A DNA stretch of 64,000 bases from Ficedula albicollis (taxonomy: Eukaryota; Chordata; Aves; Passeriformes; Muscicapidae): assembly GCF_000247815.1 (NCBI RefSeq), contig NC_021674.1, positions 78,265,343 through 78,329,342 of the forward strand. Reading direction: 5' to 3'. The position numbers and the translations under genes are program-made. Position 1 is the stretch's first letter. The number at the start of each line of letters is the position of its first letter. Below, piece after piece: positions 1-14,160 of the stretch. Below the pieces are notes generated by a model. The model was given only the letters and a program-made list of their open reading frames with translations. It was not told the DNA's origin and ran no database searches.

Positions 1-133
1 ATCCTTATTGCAATACCTTGGCATCTCTTGTACCTTTTCCTACAATGGGAGTAATTAATTGGTTTATTTCTCTTCAATGTATTCAATAGAAACTCACTTG
101 TTTGGCCTCTCTGAAGGAGTACAACAATCTTTA

Positions 134-225
134 CTTTGTTCTTATTTGTCCCTGACGAAAATGTATTGAGAATGAAGAGCTTTGTTCTTATGTGTCCCTG
201 ACGAAAATGTATTGAGAATGAAAAG
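134..225. repeat. 46-bp direct tandem duplication
   Basis: Two adjacent copies start at 134 and 180 with CTTTGTTCTTAT and share the core TGTCCCTGACGAAAATG. I count two substitutions between copies. No transposon signature is visible. It is one of a series of similar two-copy duplications in this window. Confidence 0.9.
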
Positions 226-2082
226 GAACCTGCTACAGTCATCTACAGATCATTGGTATCCTACAGCCAAGGGCAGAGGCTGATATGTTGTATGTATCTT
301 GTTACTTTTCATTTATCTTTATTAGCAGTGCATCCTGGCAGCTCTATGGATGATGAGCAAAACTTAGCTTCTCCGACAAATGCCAGAGCAAGAGACATGC
401 ACAAGTGGCTTTCCAAGTTCTACCTCGACATTGGAAAGAGGGCTTAGAAGATGCGAGTTCTTTTCTGATAAGTATTCCTCACACTTCCATCAAATATTGT
501 GGGCTGAATTATTTTATGAGTGGAGCAATGAATCTGCATTTCCGCACAGAGGCTTGTGTAATTAGTTGATAATGCTCTTCTTGCACACTTGGGAATATTT
601 CATCTTCCTTTGGACATTAGATCAGAAATGTGCATTTCCACTTATCCTTATGGTCCCTGGACTTTTGAGAATGTTGAAAAGAAATTCAGAAAATACCACT
701 GCAGCAGCATGATTTTTATATTCTAGATGCTTAGGCTTGATTAAGCTATTATTAGGAAAAGTAGTCCTCCTGGTGAATTTTGCTCACCTATTACTTCAGA
801 ATAAAGGCCATGTGGCTTCTGTGGAAAAAAAAAAATGCTTTGAACCTACTTATAATACTTCTTTTCAGAAAAACAAACACCAACAAAACCTGCAGGTTAT
901 AGGAAGTTAGCAGGTCTTTGAGATGTGAGAAACCTTGCATTACTCATCACCTCTGCAACCAACACCACAAGCAGTTTCTGACCATGGTAATCAGTGGTAA
1001 TGAGCCTGCATTACATATGGTTGTCATTTCATTGAGTCACTTTCTGAAGCAAGCTGTCTGTGATCCCTTTTCCCTGCTGTGATGGAATTTCTAGAAAGAA
1101 TTCTTATAGTTTTCCACCATTCAGGCAACCTCTTTTTCCTGAAGAAATCATTTCTATTTCAACTGTGCTGGCCCAACTCTCTTGCTGTGATAGTGGCTGA
1201 TATTACCTGAAAATTAACAGAAAAATTTCATTTTCTCAAAAATATTCTACTATTACCCTTAATGTCTTCTATATCTATTTTGTGTTGATTAGCTTTTGAA
1301 CTCTCTTTTTCAACATTTTTGTGTTCAAGACAGCTGTAGTCCTGACCTTACTGTGTAACAGCCTGGCACTCAATGTGGCAGAATTAGACAGAAAGACATT
1401 CTGACCTCACAATTGGTTTGAATCACAGAAGAGAGCACATAGATTTTGGTATGTAACTGCTGATAATAGGACCATGTCTATTCTTACAAACAGCAATTAG
1501 AATACATTTTCATTACTGCAATAGCATTCAAATACACCTGAAAATTTTCTTTCCTAAAGACAATCAGGAAAGTATTGGTGAGTTAGAAGCCCTCTCTTCT
1601 TTCAAATGAAATGAATGAAAACTTTACAAATCAGTCGCAATTCAATAAACGGTCTAGACTCTAGCTGCATTCAAGCTAATTATAAGGCCAGAATGTCTTT
1701 CCGTTTACTTCTGCCATAATTTGGTTCATAATTTACCTGCTAAAATGATAGTTTGAGGTGAGTCTTATGGGATAACAGTTTCAGTTTAGAAAAAAAAACC
1801 CCACAAATATATGTAACGGTAAATATTATGGGCAATTTTTATATCTGTCCTACTGTGGAGGTAGAGCCAAAGTGAAACAAAATCTGGTGGTCACACATTT
1901 ACTCTGGGATTTGGGACTATTTCAAGCCTGTTGAATATTAAATGCAGGCCTTTGTTATTTTTATTTTTTTTCTCATTACTTGGTCCAAATATTTAATCGA
2001 ATGCAAATCTTCTGATTGTGAATTTTTCTTTCCAAACTGTGAGTACATCTATAGATTGGTGGACTGGTGTTCAGGCTTGATT
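226..2082. other. unique AT-rich sequence, no gene seen
   Basis: No exon-like open frame, RNA gene or recognisable repeat was seen here. Open frames at 253-447, 380-565 and 1942-2130 are about 60 codons, mutually overlapping or isolated, and have no family resemblance I recognise. A short poly-A run lies near 824-835. Confidence 0.6.
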
Positions 2083-2123
2083 TCTGATCCAAAGGCATTA
2101 ACTTCAATGGTCTTTGGATCAGA
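2083..2123. repeat. perfect 12-bp inverted repeat (hairpin)
   Basis: TCTGATCCAAAG at 2083-2094 is the exact reverse complement of CTTTGGATCAGA at 2112-2123, separated by a 17-base loop. It could be a chance palindrome, the remnant of a short DNA transposon or an RNA hairpin. The stem is too short for a typical microRNA precursor. Confidence 0.75.
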
Positions 2124-2329
2124 TCCTTAGAGAGCTTGTTTTCAGTATCCTGGTGCCAGTAATCTGCAGTCCATAATTAAGTGCAGTCTCAAAACTGAGC
2201 CCTGCATCCTCTGTTCATTATTCCTTTCAAAGTTACTATGTTGCCAAGCATGGCTAAATTTTGTCTCTTACTGTTTTTCCCATTTTATATCTAGCACTTT
2301 ATCCTATCTGTGGCTCTATACCTAGTCAG

Positions 2330-2650
2330 TAACCTCTCATGTGGTACTTTTTCAAGTACTTCTTGAAAATCCAAGTGTAATATAACTGAAAAGTTTTACT
2401 TATCTGTCATGTCATTGTTATTTTCAAAGAGTTCCAACAGGTTATTTAAGAAAGACCTTTCTTGACTGAACCAATTTTGGATACCTTTAATGAACTATAA
2501 AGCTGGTATTCTCCTACTAACCTCCATCAAGACCTTTTCCACAAAGCTCATGTTAAACTATGTGGTCTACATGTTCTCTTAAGCCTTTGTCTTCTAATAA
2601 TGTAGTTATATTTGTCACTTCTCAGTCCTCAGAAATGTCTTTCACATCTA
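2330..2650 (-). mobile_element. old CR1 LINE fragment, reverse-transcriptase region
   Basis: Read on the minus strand, the order of degraded blocks follows the CR1 ORF2 reverse-transcriptase core. Visible on the plus strand are the complement of the block ending '..DFSKAFDTV' (TTGAAAATCCAAGT near 2362), the block before 'QHGF.KGRS' (AAAGACCTTTCTTGACTGAACC near 2452), and the 'NVTPI.KKG..NYRPVSL' stretch with CAGTCCTCAGAAATGTC near 2623. Many substitutions and indels break every reading frame, so it is an ancient dead copy. Recognition is by memory of the consensus order, so the subfamily and exact ends are uncertain. Confidence 0.5.
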
Positions 2651-5600
2651 GTGAACTTCTAATATAGAGCATTTAAAGGGTCAGCAACATCATACTTTGT
2701 TCTTTCACGAAATATATTTTTATGTGAAAGGCATCCAAATGTGTGGATAGCTTTGGTTCCTGTACTGTTAGAAGCACAGAATAAACATTTACAAGCTATC
2801 TAAATGAGCAAAGATGATTTGGGAGGAGTAGGAAAGGACATATAAATCACAAGATATGTCTGTGACAGATGAGCAACCGATTTAGGGATTCTCCTCAGCA
2901 TGACAATAATTTCTAACCAGGAATAACCCTTCTGTATACTTTTTTTTTTTTTTTATAGAAACCATTGTCTCTATCTTCTTTACCTGCCCCCCTGAATAAA
3001 TAAACTTTGCTTAAATAACTCTGTATTTTTTCATGGATAACCCCCAAATCTATAACCGTATGCCTACTTTGGCACTTCTTTCTCCCCATCACTTTCTCGG
3101 GGAATATTTTATATTCTAATTGGCTTGGTTGCAGTGGACAGGTAGGAATTCCACTCTCGCTTAATTCTTTTCCCCGTATAAACTGAAATGGAAACTGGAA
3201 ATAAATTGGCACAAGATATTTTCACCACTCCCATGGAATATCCAAATATTTCATTTTTCTAAGATATTGGCAGTTACTCTCAGGCCTTGTTTCAGTGTAT
3301 GTTTGAGCATAGCCCCAGCAGGAGAATGCTAAAAAAATCATAGGAAAAGAAACATTTTTCTGGGCTAGTATAGGTTTCACCATTGGTTTGTTCCAATACC
3401 AATTTCTCTTCCTGCTTTTTTTTCAAAGACAAGTTCCATTTTGGAGCTTACAAACTCTAACTTCCTAAAATAGTATAAATCACAAAAATAGTATAAACTT
3501 TTCTACTTATTTTTTCTCCAAATTATTTCAAAATTGTATGAGAAAATAAAAAGGTGGTTGAAGAATGCAAGAAGAATCAGAAAATAATTAAATTACTTTC
3601 TTATAGAAATCATAATGGCAAAAATCAGCAGTTTATAGATGTCTCCACCTTTAAAAAATTGGGAAAAATATGATATCATTAAAAGGTGATAAAATTCTAC
3701 AAAGCTTATGAGGAAACTAAATGGGGCATATCTATTCCTACATTGTGAAATCTATGATCAAGCAGTGTCTGAGCAGATTCCAAGACTCCACCATCTCCAA
3801 ACAAAAAACTGCTGCAGTAAAGTGAGAAAGCAACAAAGTTATCAGATCTAATAGCTTATTTCATTTGATACATTTCAGATAGGAGAAGCATTGATAAAAC
3901 CAATCTGGCAGATATTAAGGCCAAGAACTACAGCTAAGAAAGGTTTGGGGAAGACATGGAGAAAGACTCAAACAAAAATTATAACCGTAAAATAGTAGTG
4001 TAGAGTTTCCAGCAGAGAGAACAGCATGTTAACAGGATTCTCCAAAAACTGGACCCAGAAAGGCAAGAAAATCTCTATGACTCAACTGTGAGGAAATGCA
4101 TATGACAAGCGACAGTCCTGTTAAAAAGAAAAATTCTGAACATATTATACATTAAAAGAAGAGAAGGCCTTGTTGAGAAAGACAGAGAAATCATTCCCCC
4201 TGTGAAACAAGAAAAAAAGTCAAGAGACTGGAAAGTCTATTTGAATATACCCTAGGTATGCATTTGTGCTGTTCCCAGCCAAAACAGGGCATTCCACAGT
4301 TCTTGGCCATTATATTTTGGTTCACACTCTGTCTATGAACATTGCAGAGCTACTGAAACATGCACATAGGAGGGAAAATGCAATAGAACTGCCTTATTAT
4401 GGTCATGAGGAAGAGTTAGAACATAGTGCAATTGCAGTGCAACAAATGTTTGATTTAAAAAACAAACAGCAAAGTGTCCAAAACAGGCAAAGCCATTCTA
4501 TCTCCTGTGGTTATCTCCTCAGATCAATATTTTTCATGCAGTGGAAGCAAGGTCCCTGAGGGAATCACAATGTAGTAACTGTTAGCAACTGTTGACTATT
4601 TAACAGAAACAGTCATCTGGAAATAATCAGCTGTAGAAGAGAGAACAGAGGAGTCCAGCTGGTGACAAGTAGTCTTAAAAGGAAGTGGTTGCCTGGTAAG
4701 ATCAGAGAGGAAAGAAAATTTGACTACCTGTCCCCTTAGCAAGATATCTTGCAGAGACAATGTAATGTAGATATTTCATTGTTTCAGTGAACAATTTTTG
4801 ACAGTAAGGATATCTCAGTTCAGCACCTTGCTTTTTTTGGATTAGCTTAGAGGTGTAGCAGCAATTTGATTAATTACAGACATCTGTCTCTGCTGCTGTT
4901 GGCTGTATTTTGTATGCTCTGACATCAAGCTTTAATGCATAAATAAGTAAACTTTGAGCCTCATTTGCACCGTCTCTAATGTCACTGTGTATCTCTTCTC
5001 CCTTTCCTTAGAGTGCAATAACTCAGTATTTGACATTACAGAGATTCAGCTAAAAGCTACAGATAGTGCAGGGTTTTTCACATGTTTTGCTGCTGTTCTT
5101 TTCTCTGCTCTGTACATCTTTCCGCCTCCATTATTTAAACAGAGAGCTGTTCCCATACAGACATTTGGAAAGTTGTTACAATGATTATGTTATTTTAACA
5201 TTTATGGAAATCTCCAACAATATACTGTGGAGAAAAGGGGAAAAAAATCCATTTCCTCAATGTTTCTCCACTATTTCAAGTTTACTCTGGTTTGTTTCAT
5301 TGCCATCTGTTCTTGAACTTCTATACGTCAGATTTAGATGTTCTCAGCTCTTTAATTTTTGAGTGTGTCCAGTCTTTATTTTTCATTAGATAAGTAGTAC
5401 AAATCATGTAGCATATTAAATAGAATAGGACAAAACAAAACAAACAAAACAAACAAAAAAAAGATAGTTAATAATCTATCCCAAAAAGAAAATATGCCTA
5501 CAAAATTATCTGTGCAATGATAATGTCACCATTCTCATCATCATCATCATCACTCAGGTATTTAACTCAACTCAGCCTAACACAATTTCTTGAAGTCCTT

Positions 5601-6358
5601 CTAAATCTTTCCAATCAAGTCAATTTTCATGGTAATAAAATATTTTTTGAATGCCAGTACTTTAAGCATTTACACCATTTAATCCATAATAAATTGTTTC
5701 TTGGAAAATGCTATTTACAAGCTGAGTTTCCACGCTCTGGGCTGACTGCCACCTCATTTTGGCTTGCTTCATAGGACTCTGCATGTAAATATGGCTATAA
5801 ATTGGTATAAATCTCCTGTAAGAGTCTCCTACAGCTCTCCACACAGAAATACAACCTATTTGCCCTCTCCAGCTTCTGAGAAACAGCACACCACTCAAAC
5901 ACTCATAGAATGTGTCCTCCATTCAACAGAGATAATTAGTTTCAGTTACTTAAACTGAGCAACTATTTCCCTTCAAAGAGGATATTATATTTGCCTAATT
6001 GCATTTAAGTGCTAAACACTGTGTTGGATAATGTTTCCTGAGTATGGCAAATTTTGGGAGTTGCTGGTAGAAGGCTAGCTGCCTGTTACAAGGGTCAATA
6101 GAAAGCTGCAGACAGTTTGAGTAAAGGAGGAAAATTCACAGATCACTGAGCACAAGCATATTTTTTTCCCCAATGACTGTCAGTAAATCTTTCCCACACA
6201 ATTCATATCCTTATCACATGCACTAAATAAGCATGAAAGGTAAATTGTTGACTTTCTGTTATGCTATGAAACAATCAAGATTGAGCTGAGCTAAATGAGT
6301 AAGACATTAGTCTGCAGATTCTTGCAAAAGACCTACTGAAACATCAACCTCACCAGTC
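2651..6358. other. unique AT-rich sequence, no gene supported
   Basis: Contains a poly-T run (2940-2955), CAAA-rich low complexity near 5430-5465 and a short (ATC)n near 5534-5552. The longest non-repeat open frame (4266-4559, 97 codons, only with a non-ATG start) shows no recognisable domain. A good splice-acceptor-like tract (CTCCCTTTCCTTAG) occurs near 5000 but is not followed by a recognisable exon with a donor site. Confidence 0.6.
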
Positions 6359-7125
<767 letters not shown>

Positions 7126-10100
7126 GCTTGCACTTTCCTGTCTTAATTAAAGAGCCCTTTCCACTAGCTTGATCCAGTAAAACACCCACGGTGCAGATGC
7201 TGTAGTGTCATTCCAGTCACAATACAGACATGCTTCAAAACTTTGCCTTTAATTTTTGGCTAAACAAACAGGCAAATAAACAGTAGATGAAACTAATGGA
7301 GAGCTTAATTATATCTATCCATCAAGCCGTAAATTTGCTTCCTTTCCAAGTAGCAGGCTCTGTCTTTAAATCCAAAAGGACTGATGGCAAGATACCCAGT
7401 TTAAAATTCTCCCACTGTCATAGACTGTTTTACTAATTATCCAGATTCCAAGGCAATCATACAACAGTAATCATTCACCTCACGCCTGGAAACATAAGTC
7501 TTGTTCTTTTGATGAATATTTATAAGACAGTGTAAAGCAGTCTACTTTCTTTTCCCTTCAGGCAAGACAATTTGGAGTTCATCAATATGTATTACCAAGG
7601 ACTTTTATAAAAGGCACTTCAAAGGAAATTCATCAGGCATTCCTTTTGTCTTGATTTCTGTTAGACTGATACTTCCTTTTGACAAGTATCAATAAATTAT
7701 CCTCTGATGGCTAGAAACTTGATGTCTTATTCAGAAACTTCCTCACACAGCAAAGTCTAGTCCTTAAGTTTCCAATGAAATTTTTAGCATCTAGCTTCTA
7801 ATTTAAGGATAAAGGAGGACAGAAAGAGCAAATGAAGCACAAAATAATCAATGTATTTATGCGGTGGTTCTATGATATGTTTTACTTTCACACATGACAG
7901 AAATTTGTCAGTTAAGAATTTCCATGACCTACATTCTCTGTTACTTTTTCCACTTGACTTTTGACCATATTTGGAATTCCTTAAGAGAAAAATTGAGGCT
8001 CTTTGTCCCCAGTGCTGAAACAGAACAATAAGCAAATTAAAACCAGATTAATGTAGATATGTAGTGTTGAATGACAGAATGTCTCTGTCCCAGTTGGTTA
8101 TTACTTTTCCTCCCTTGGATGCTGACACAAGAGCTCATATTTCTGGGAAAGGAGAGAGGGATCTTAAAGGGTAATAAAAAAAAAAAAGAAAACTTTTCTG
8201 CTTATTATGCAGTAAAAAATACTATAAAATTGCATATGCTTCTTTTCCCCAATTTAGTTATTTTTCTAAATGTATGAGAAAAACTATCACAGAACATACA
8301 AAAGATCACAAAATTAATATGCAATGATAAGGTAAGTACTAGTCTGGGAGAAAACAGGAAAATAATGGGGAAAAATATTAAAGTACTATTTTCCACTTTT
8401 ATTTTTTTAACTAAGAAATGGGATTATTGAAAGAATATTTTGTGGATGGGTGCGTGTGAATTGCAATTTTAGCTTTAAAAGGAAGTCAGGCCTCTCCACA
8501 AGCAAAAGTGAACTCTCCAGTCATATTGAGCTGTAATAAGCTCAGATGCCATGGTCAGGCTAGGCTCTTCCTTGGCAGCAGAAACAACATCCTGAAGGGT
8601 TGGACATTTGAGGCTTCAGTAAGTTGCACGAAACAAATGCCCACTTCTTCTGGCATGCATTGTGCTACACTTGTATCATTAACAAAAACCTATAATTTCT
8701 CATGAGAACAAAATCCATAATTGAGGTCTAGTTTGTGCATGCACTGGGAGAAGTGAGGAATTATGCTATTTTTCCTTGTAAAATACATATTTTGAGATGA
8801 GCTTCAAAAATGTTCTTTTTTTGAACAATTCTGAAGGAACATATTGAAATTTAAGTAAACTCCTCTATGTCTTATAACTAGAAAAGTAAAGAAAAATAAT
8901 TTAAAATTATTTTATCATTTAGATTGAACTTATTGAATAAAGATGTAAACTACACAAGGGACTTTTGAATTCTTTCCAGAAAACATACTGAAAAACCAAC
9001 CAATTTTCCCTTGGCAAAAATGACATACAATACAAAAGAGGTACACAAAGTAAAAAGAACTGCATAGGGTACTTTATATGGAGATGCCCTGAAAATGAAC
9101 TGTCAGGCTTTTCATTACTGGATTTGAGTTCTCTTGAAAACTTTCTTTTTATTTTTTCTGGGTATAGAGAAACTTTGTAGATCTACAGAAGGTAATAAGA
9201 ACCACAAATACCTGAATATGAAAAAAAAAAAAAAAAACCAGAATGTATTTGATGTCATGAATAATACTATAGGAGGTAGAACTACTGTGAATCTAGAATG
9301 AAAAATAACTTGATAGAAGAAGGTAAACTCTAATGGCTGATACTTATCAATTGCTTGGAACTTACCAAAATAAAAACATGCCAGGGCACATGAACAAGGT
9401 TTACTATCCCGAATTGGCAAGCTGCTGTTCTTTGATCTCAGCTAAATTGGATTGTTTACCAAGGGAAATAGGGGAACATTAATTTTCTCAATCTTTCCCT
9501 GAAAGAAAAGTCCCCTTATTTTCCTCAAAAATGTATTCTTTGTGCCACATGAAGTGCTTAATGTTCAGATTTGAAAAGCTGGTTATTGTGGACATCTAAT
9601 TAGAATAACTCACTGTCTACATTGTTGTGCTTAATGTGTTGCTCTGAATAAATATTTAATATGCTACCTCAGGTGTTCCTGTCTTAGAATTTTGATATCT
9701 CTTTCCTAATTATGGCAGACCAGTGGTAATAGTGAAGCTTATGTCATGGCCAGTAAAATTTCTACAGAGAAGTTGAACATGCATTTTAAAATATTCATTC
9801 AAGGTTAAACTGTCAAGACTTGTGAAAGTTCAGGATGAAAATAGGTAACTATTACCTCATGCTACTTCTGTTAAATAAGTTCCTATTAATAGATGGATGA
9901 AACTTCCCTGGGGTTCAGTTTGTAACAGGCAACATTTCTTTCAAGCCTTGATTTAGCAAAAAATCCCAAAACCAAACAATGCAAGTCAGGGGAATGACAT
10001 ATACCTGCCAGTATCCTGAGATAATATCTCCCCAAATTTATGATGCTCCCGGTATCAGTTTTCAATTCCATTCCAAGTTTTAAGATCAGCAAGAAGAAAC

Positions 10101-11100
10101 AGCATCCTTGAGTGACCCTTGAACAAAAGCATATCTGAAGTCTTGGAGCTCTCTTTCTTGTGTAATCCTCTGTCTTGCCTACTGTTTCTTTGGCATGATG
10201 ATTTTTACAATCAATTCAGCATACCCATCTTCAGACATCGATGCAGAAGATTTCTGTTTCCCCCTGGCTCCCCTACCAAATAGGACATGCTTCAGTGCCT
10301 GACTTTAGTATCTGTACTGCTCCAGCCTGAGGAAAATTTTAAACCTGTCTTGGCTGTGTCAGATGCTTCTATCTAACTAAATGTTTGGGGTGCCATCTAA
10401 TGAAATATTTTGTGTTGTGAATTCTGTGTCAGAGAGACACCTCTGAATCTGATGGAGTGGAGATTGAGGGTCATAGTCTCTTGCTATTTGATGTGTCTAT
10501 ATGCTTGCTGTGTGAGTGGATTGCAGTGCCAATGATACTCAAAAAGAGCTGTCTTTGCATCCTTTTGTGAGTTTGAGTTTCGTGTTTCATAAAGATACCT
10601 GTAACGGAAAGAAAAAGGAGGTGGAAGTAGTATCTATAATACAACTAAATTAACCCCAATTTAAAGCTGAAAACTTGTCTTATTTATTAAATGTATAGAA
10701 GCCTTGTCCTGTTATTTAGGACTTTTAGCAGACTTCACTCCAGCTGAATAACTTTTATTTATGAGTCTTATACGTAAATGAATCTGTGTGGAAAAGCAAT
10801 CGGCCTGCTCAACAGAAAAAAGTTATGTTAGACTTATTCTCAAAAAGAGAAGAATAGAAAGCAATATTTTGGAGTATTAGATGCTTTTATCTCTCTAGGA
10901 TCTACATATCTCAAGGAATGGCCTCCAAAACTGTGTTCTCCTGTGCACTTAAATTTGGGGTTTACGTTACAGGTATAGGTACTGTTAGAAATCCCTAAGA
11001 GTTCATTAAGCAATGATCATCATGTGCTCATTTGCTCCATGGCAGTAATTTTCTCTGGCAGTTGAGTTTTTTGTTGGAATTGCTTTTCACTTTTTTAACT
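7126..11100. other. unique AT-rich sequence, no gene seen
   Basis: No supportable gene. Open frames (for example 9115-9420 and 7784-8035 on the minus strand) are AT-rich, with runs of Phe or Lys from poly-A/T stretches. Poly-A runs lie near 8177-8188 and 9220-9237. The 7190-7650 part is free of repeats and has fairly balanced composition. It could be a conserved non-coding element, but this cannot be tested from one sequence. Confidence 0.55.
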
Positions 11101-11136
11101 CCTCCCTCCCTCCTTTTCTCCCTCCCTCCCTCTCAT
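11101..11136. repeat. CTCC-rich simple repeat
   Basis: Imperfect (CTCC)n: two blocks of CCTCCCTCCCTCC type separated by TTTTCT. Ordinary low-complexity sequence. Confidence 0.85.
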
Positions 11137-11139
11137 TTC

Positions 11140-11400
11140 ACATAGACATATGTCTAGGACATAATATCAAAAAACAAGAGTCAAAGAAACATGCCTTGCA
11201 TATGCTACAAATGATGAGATCTGTGATGACCCTGTGGTTATTTGGGGACCTTATTCTGCTATATAAAGGCAGGAAAATTTTGCTTGCCAAAGAACTACCC
11301 TCTTTGCCCTAGCTGCTGCATCAATAAAGCAGATTTGTTCATCATGACCTTTGGTTTTTTCTTCCAGTTGGAGCTTGTAGATATTTTAAATCCTGAACTA
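11140..11400 (+). mobile_element. possible solo LTR fragment (TATA box plus AATAAA)
   Basis: A TATA box (CTATATAAAGGC, TATAAA at 11262-11267) is followed 61 bases later by a polyadenylation signal in the context GCATCAATAAAGCAGATTTG (AATAAA at 11323-11328). That compact promoter-to-poly(A) arrangement is typical of the U3-R-U5 layout of retroviral LTRs. Clear TG...CA ends, a target-site duplication, a primer-binding site and internal genes were not found, so it would be a solo or truncated LTR. The boundaries given are guesses. Chance placement of two AT-rich signals in AT-rich DNA is the main alternative. Confidence 0.35.
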
Positions 11401-14099
11401 CAATGTTGGTTAGGGAGCTGAAGAGAGAAAAGATATATCTGTAATTTGTCACACTGCTAAAAAAACAAGCTGTACTGTTCTTTACTGGTGGCTGCTGAGC
11501 TCAGAGCTAACCAAGGCAAGAAGAAATAACCAGCCCATCTTTAGAGTCTCTTAAGATGAGACAGAATTTCACAAGAAAACAGAGATTTGAGGTGTTACCA
11601 GCCTCTACTGCTGCAGATCTGGTGTTTGAATTTTACTGTTTTAAGAAGGTATAAACTTATTTCCTGTTACAGGATAATATATTAAAATATCATGTAAATA
11701 AGCATTAGAAATAAAATAATACACAATTTAGCATACTTGACTCACCAAAACTATATGCTATTGTAATTACAGAAAGTTAAACAGGAAAATCAAAGAAAAT
11801 ATTCAGAATACAGAAATATGCCATGTATGTTCCACATGAGATATTAGAAATCCAGATTAATTGCAAGCAATTGCAAGCAAGCCTTTCAAATTCTAATGAC
11901 GCTCTACAGTGTCTTTCTGAGGATGTGATCTTACCCTGCTTGGCACTGTCATGCAGGTACTTCTTATGGTACTTTAGAAGGTACTTATATTGTGCAGATT
12001 CTCTTCTTTAACTGTCTTGGATCTTGCATTCTACACATACATAACTTTTTGTGCTCATCTTGGATACTTTGAGGCCTGTCAGGTGTTCCTCCACAGAGCT
12101 GTAATAGAGTAAAATTTATCTTATTATAGAGTAAAATCTTTCCGTTTCTCAAAGCTTTTATCCTTTGAATCTACAATAAGTAATATCACAATATAAAACA
12201 AATGTATCCATTTGTTTGAAATCCATACTTGAAATTAAAAGAAAACCAAAGTTGTTGTTACCCTAAATATGTTCCTTTTTTCTTGGGGAGGGGATGTTAT
12301 TCTTTATTTTATATTTTTAAAAATTTCTTTATCATAGATATACCAGGTAGACACAAGGACTGATGACCTACCTTGAAAATGGTTAAGTTTTCTGAAAAGG
12401 AAAATTGCTATGTGATATAACTGGCATATTAATTATACACTAGTCCAATGATTGATTACACTGTGGAGTGGGAATTGCTCTCAACACTCTCCTCTTTGAG
12501 AATAAACCACAAACTTATCATTAGAGCACCTGCATCCTCATACAGGCATTCGATGATACCATCACTGTTTTTAATCTTCCTGTAATTTTGGTAACATGCT
12601 GTATGCTCTCCAAGGTGCAAGAAGGACATGTTGTACCCATTAACCTTTCCACACAGAGAGTGTTCATTGCATCCAGCAGTCTGACAGGGGCCCAGTCAGC
12701 TCCTGGATAGGACTAAGCAACAAAATGTGTGTGTTTTGTACAGCATATGCTATCAGCTAACAACTTGAAAGTCATCTTCCACATGGAGTGAGCTTAAAGC
12801 GAACAAATTAAAGCTCTTGTAGTAAATAAATCATCGTGATAATGTCCAGTTGTGTTTGTTAAAGAAATATGGGAGGCTGGGAGAGTAAAACATAGGGATT
12901 TTAAGGGTTGTCTCAGCGACAAACTGTATGAACTAGACAGATACAAGAAAATATCTTGTAGTGGTGAATTTTTCATTAGAAGTCAATAGACTTGGTAAAG
13001 CTGTCAAATGCTAACTAGCTTACCTTCTGCTCTTTTCAAAAAGGTTAATGGATACAGCACATTTGCTGGTGTGACACTGAAAACAAAGCATGACAAATGA
13101 TATGCTGTTGTATTTGTTTTGCACCCTTTTTTACATTTTTAATTATTAGTTTTAGGCCTGCTATATGTAAAAGGGGCTAAGTGTGAATAGATATTAGAGT
13201 TGCTTGGAAAGCATTGCCATGAAGCCATCATGTAGGCCACATAGATAGATCTTCCCAAGACTTGCTGTGAATCTTGGGTCTTGCAGGTCAGATAGTCTCT
13301 CCAACAATTTCATGCAGCAGGTGGCACAATGAAACCTTGATTTTTGTTGAGGCTTCTAGGCACTACTGCAGCATAATAATCTCGTGAGTGTTGTGAGAAA
13401 AGCATGTATGCACATTTAGCATACGTGATCTTGATGTAGGTGAGAAAAATATATTTGAAGGCTTCAGCAGCTGTTCTTTTTCTTAATTACAACCATTTAA
13501 TGTCATGTGTTCATCCTTTACCTGAAGTCTTAGGCTCAGATTTTGCTACCACAAAATATGGAACCTTTTTCTGAACTCAAAAATACTATTCAATATAAGC
13601 TTAGCCAGAAATGAATAGGACTAAGCTTTTAACTTGTGGTTTCCAAATTTTTTTTTTTCCCCACACTCTTTATCAGTAGTACATATATTGTTCCATGAAT
13701 GTCACTGGATCTAGGACTTCCAAGTGAATAATTTTAAGGACTGGCTATTATCTGGCATCTTTTTACTGGCTGCATGGTTCAAGAATAGGATGAGTTGCTC
13801 CTACAACTTGCCTAATATGAAAATAATGAGATCATAATCAGTCAAAGAAAAAACCAAAACTATCCAAGGAAACTAGATCAGTAAATGAGACTACTAGAAA
13901 GCTTCATCAAATTTTGAGAAAAATCACTGATGATTGATGGATAGGGTTACTTGGTCGTTCCCCTCTTGCCCAAATAGGTGCAGAAGCACTATTTAATTAC
14001 AGAACTTCTCCCTCGTCTGTTTGTTTGTGCCATGATGCACTTCAGTCAGGTTAAAATATTTGGGGTTTTTTAAGGAATATTTTGAGAAAAAAAGTAATG
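11401..14099. other. unique AT-rich sequence, no gene seen
   Basis: No recognisable gene or repeat. Small oddities are a 10-base direct repeat (ATTGCAAGCA) near 11858-11880 and a short 22-base duplication (TAGAGTAAAAT) near 12113-12147. Confidence 0.55.
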
Positions 14100-14160
14100 T
14101 CCTGTGACCTTCAGGAGACCAGATTAGATGATCTTTCGTGTCCTGAAACTATTGAACCAT
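14100..14160 (+). mobile_element. short CR1 3'-tail remnant
   Basis: CAGATTAGATGATCTTTCGTGTCC resembles the CR1 3' UTR block that reads GGACTAGATGATCTTTCGAGGTCC in many copies, followed by a decayed tail (ACTATTGAACC). Only about 50 bases match, so this is an old fragment and may be a weaker call than the other CR1 entries. Confidence 0.4.
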
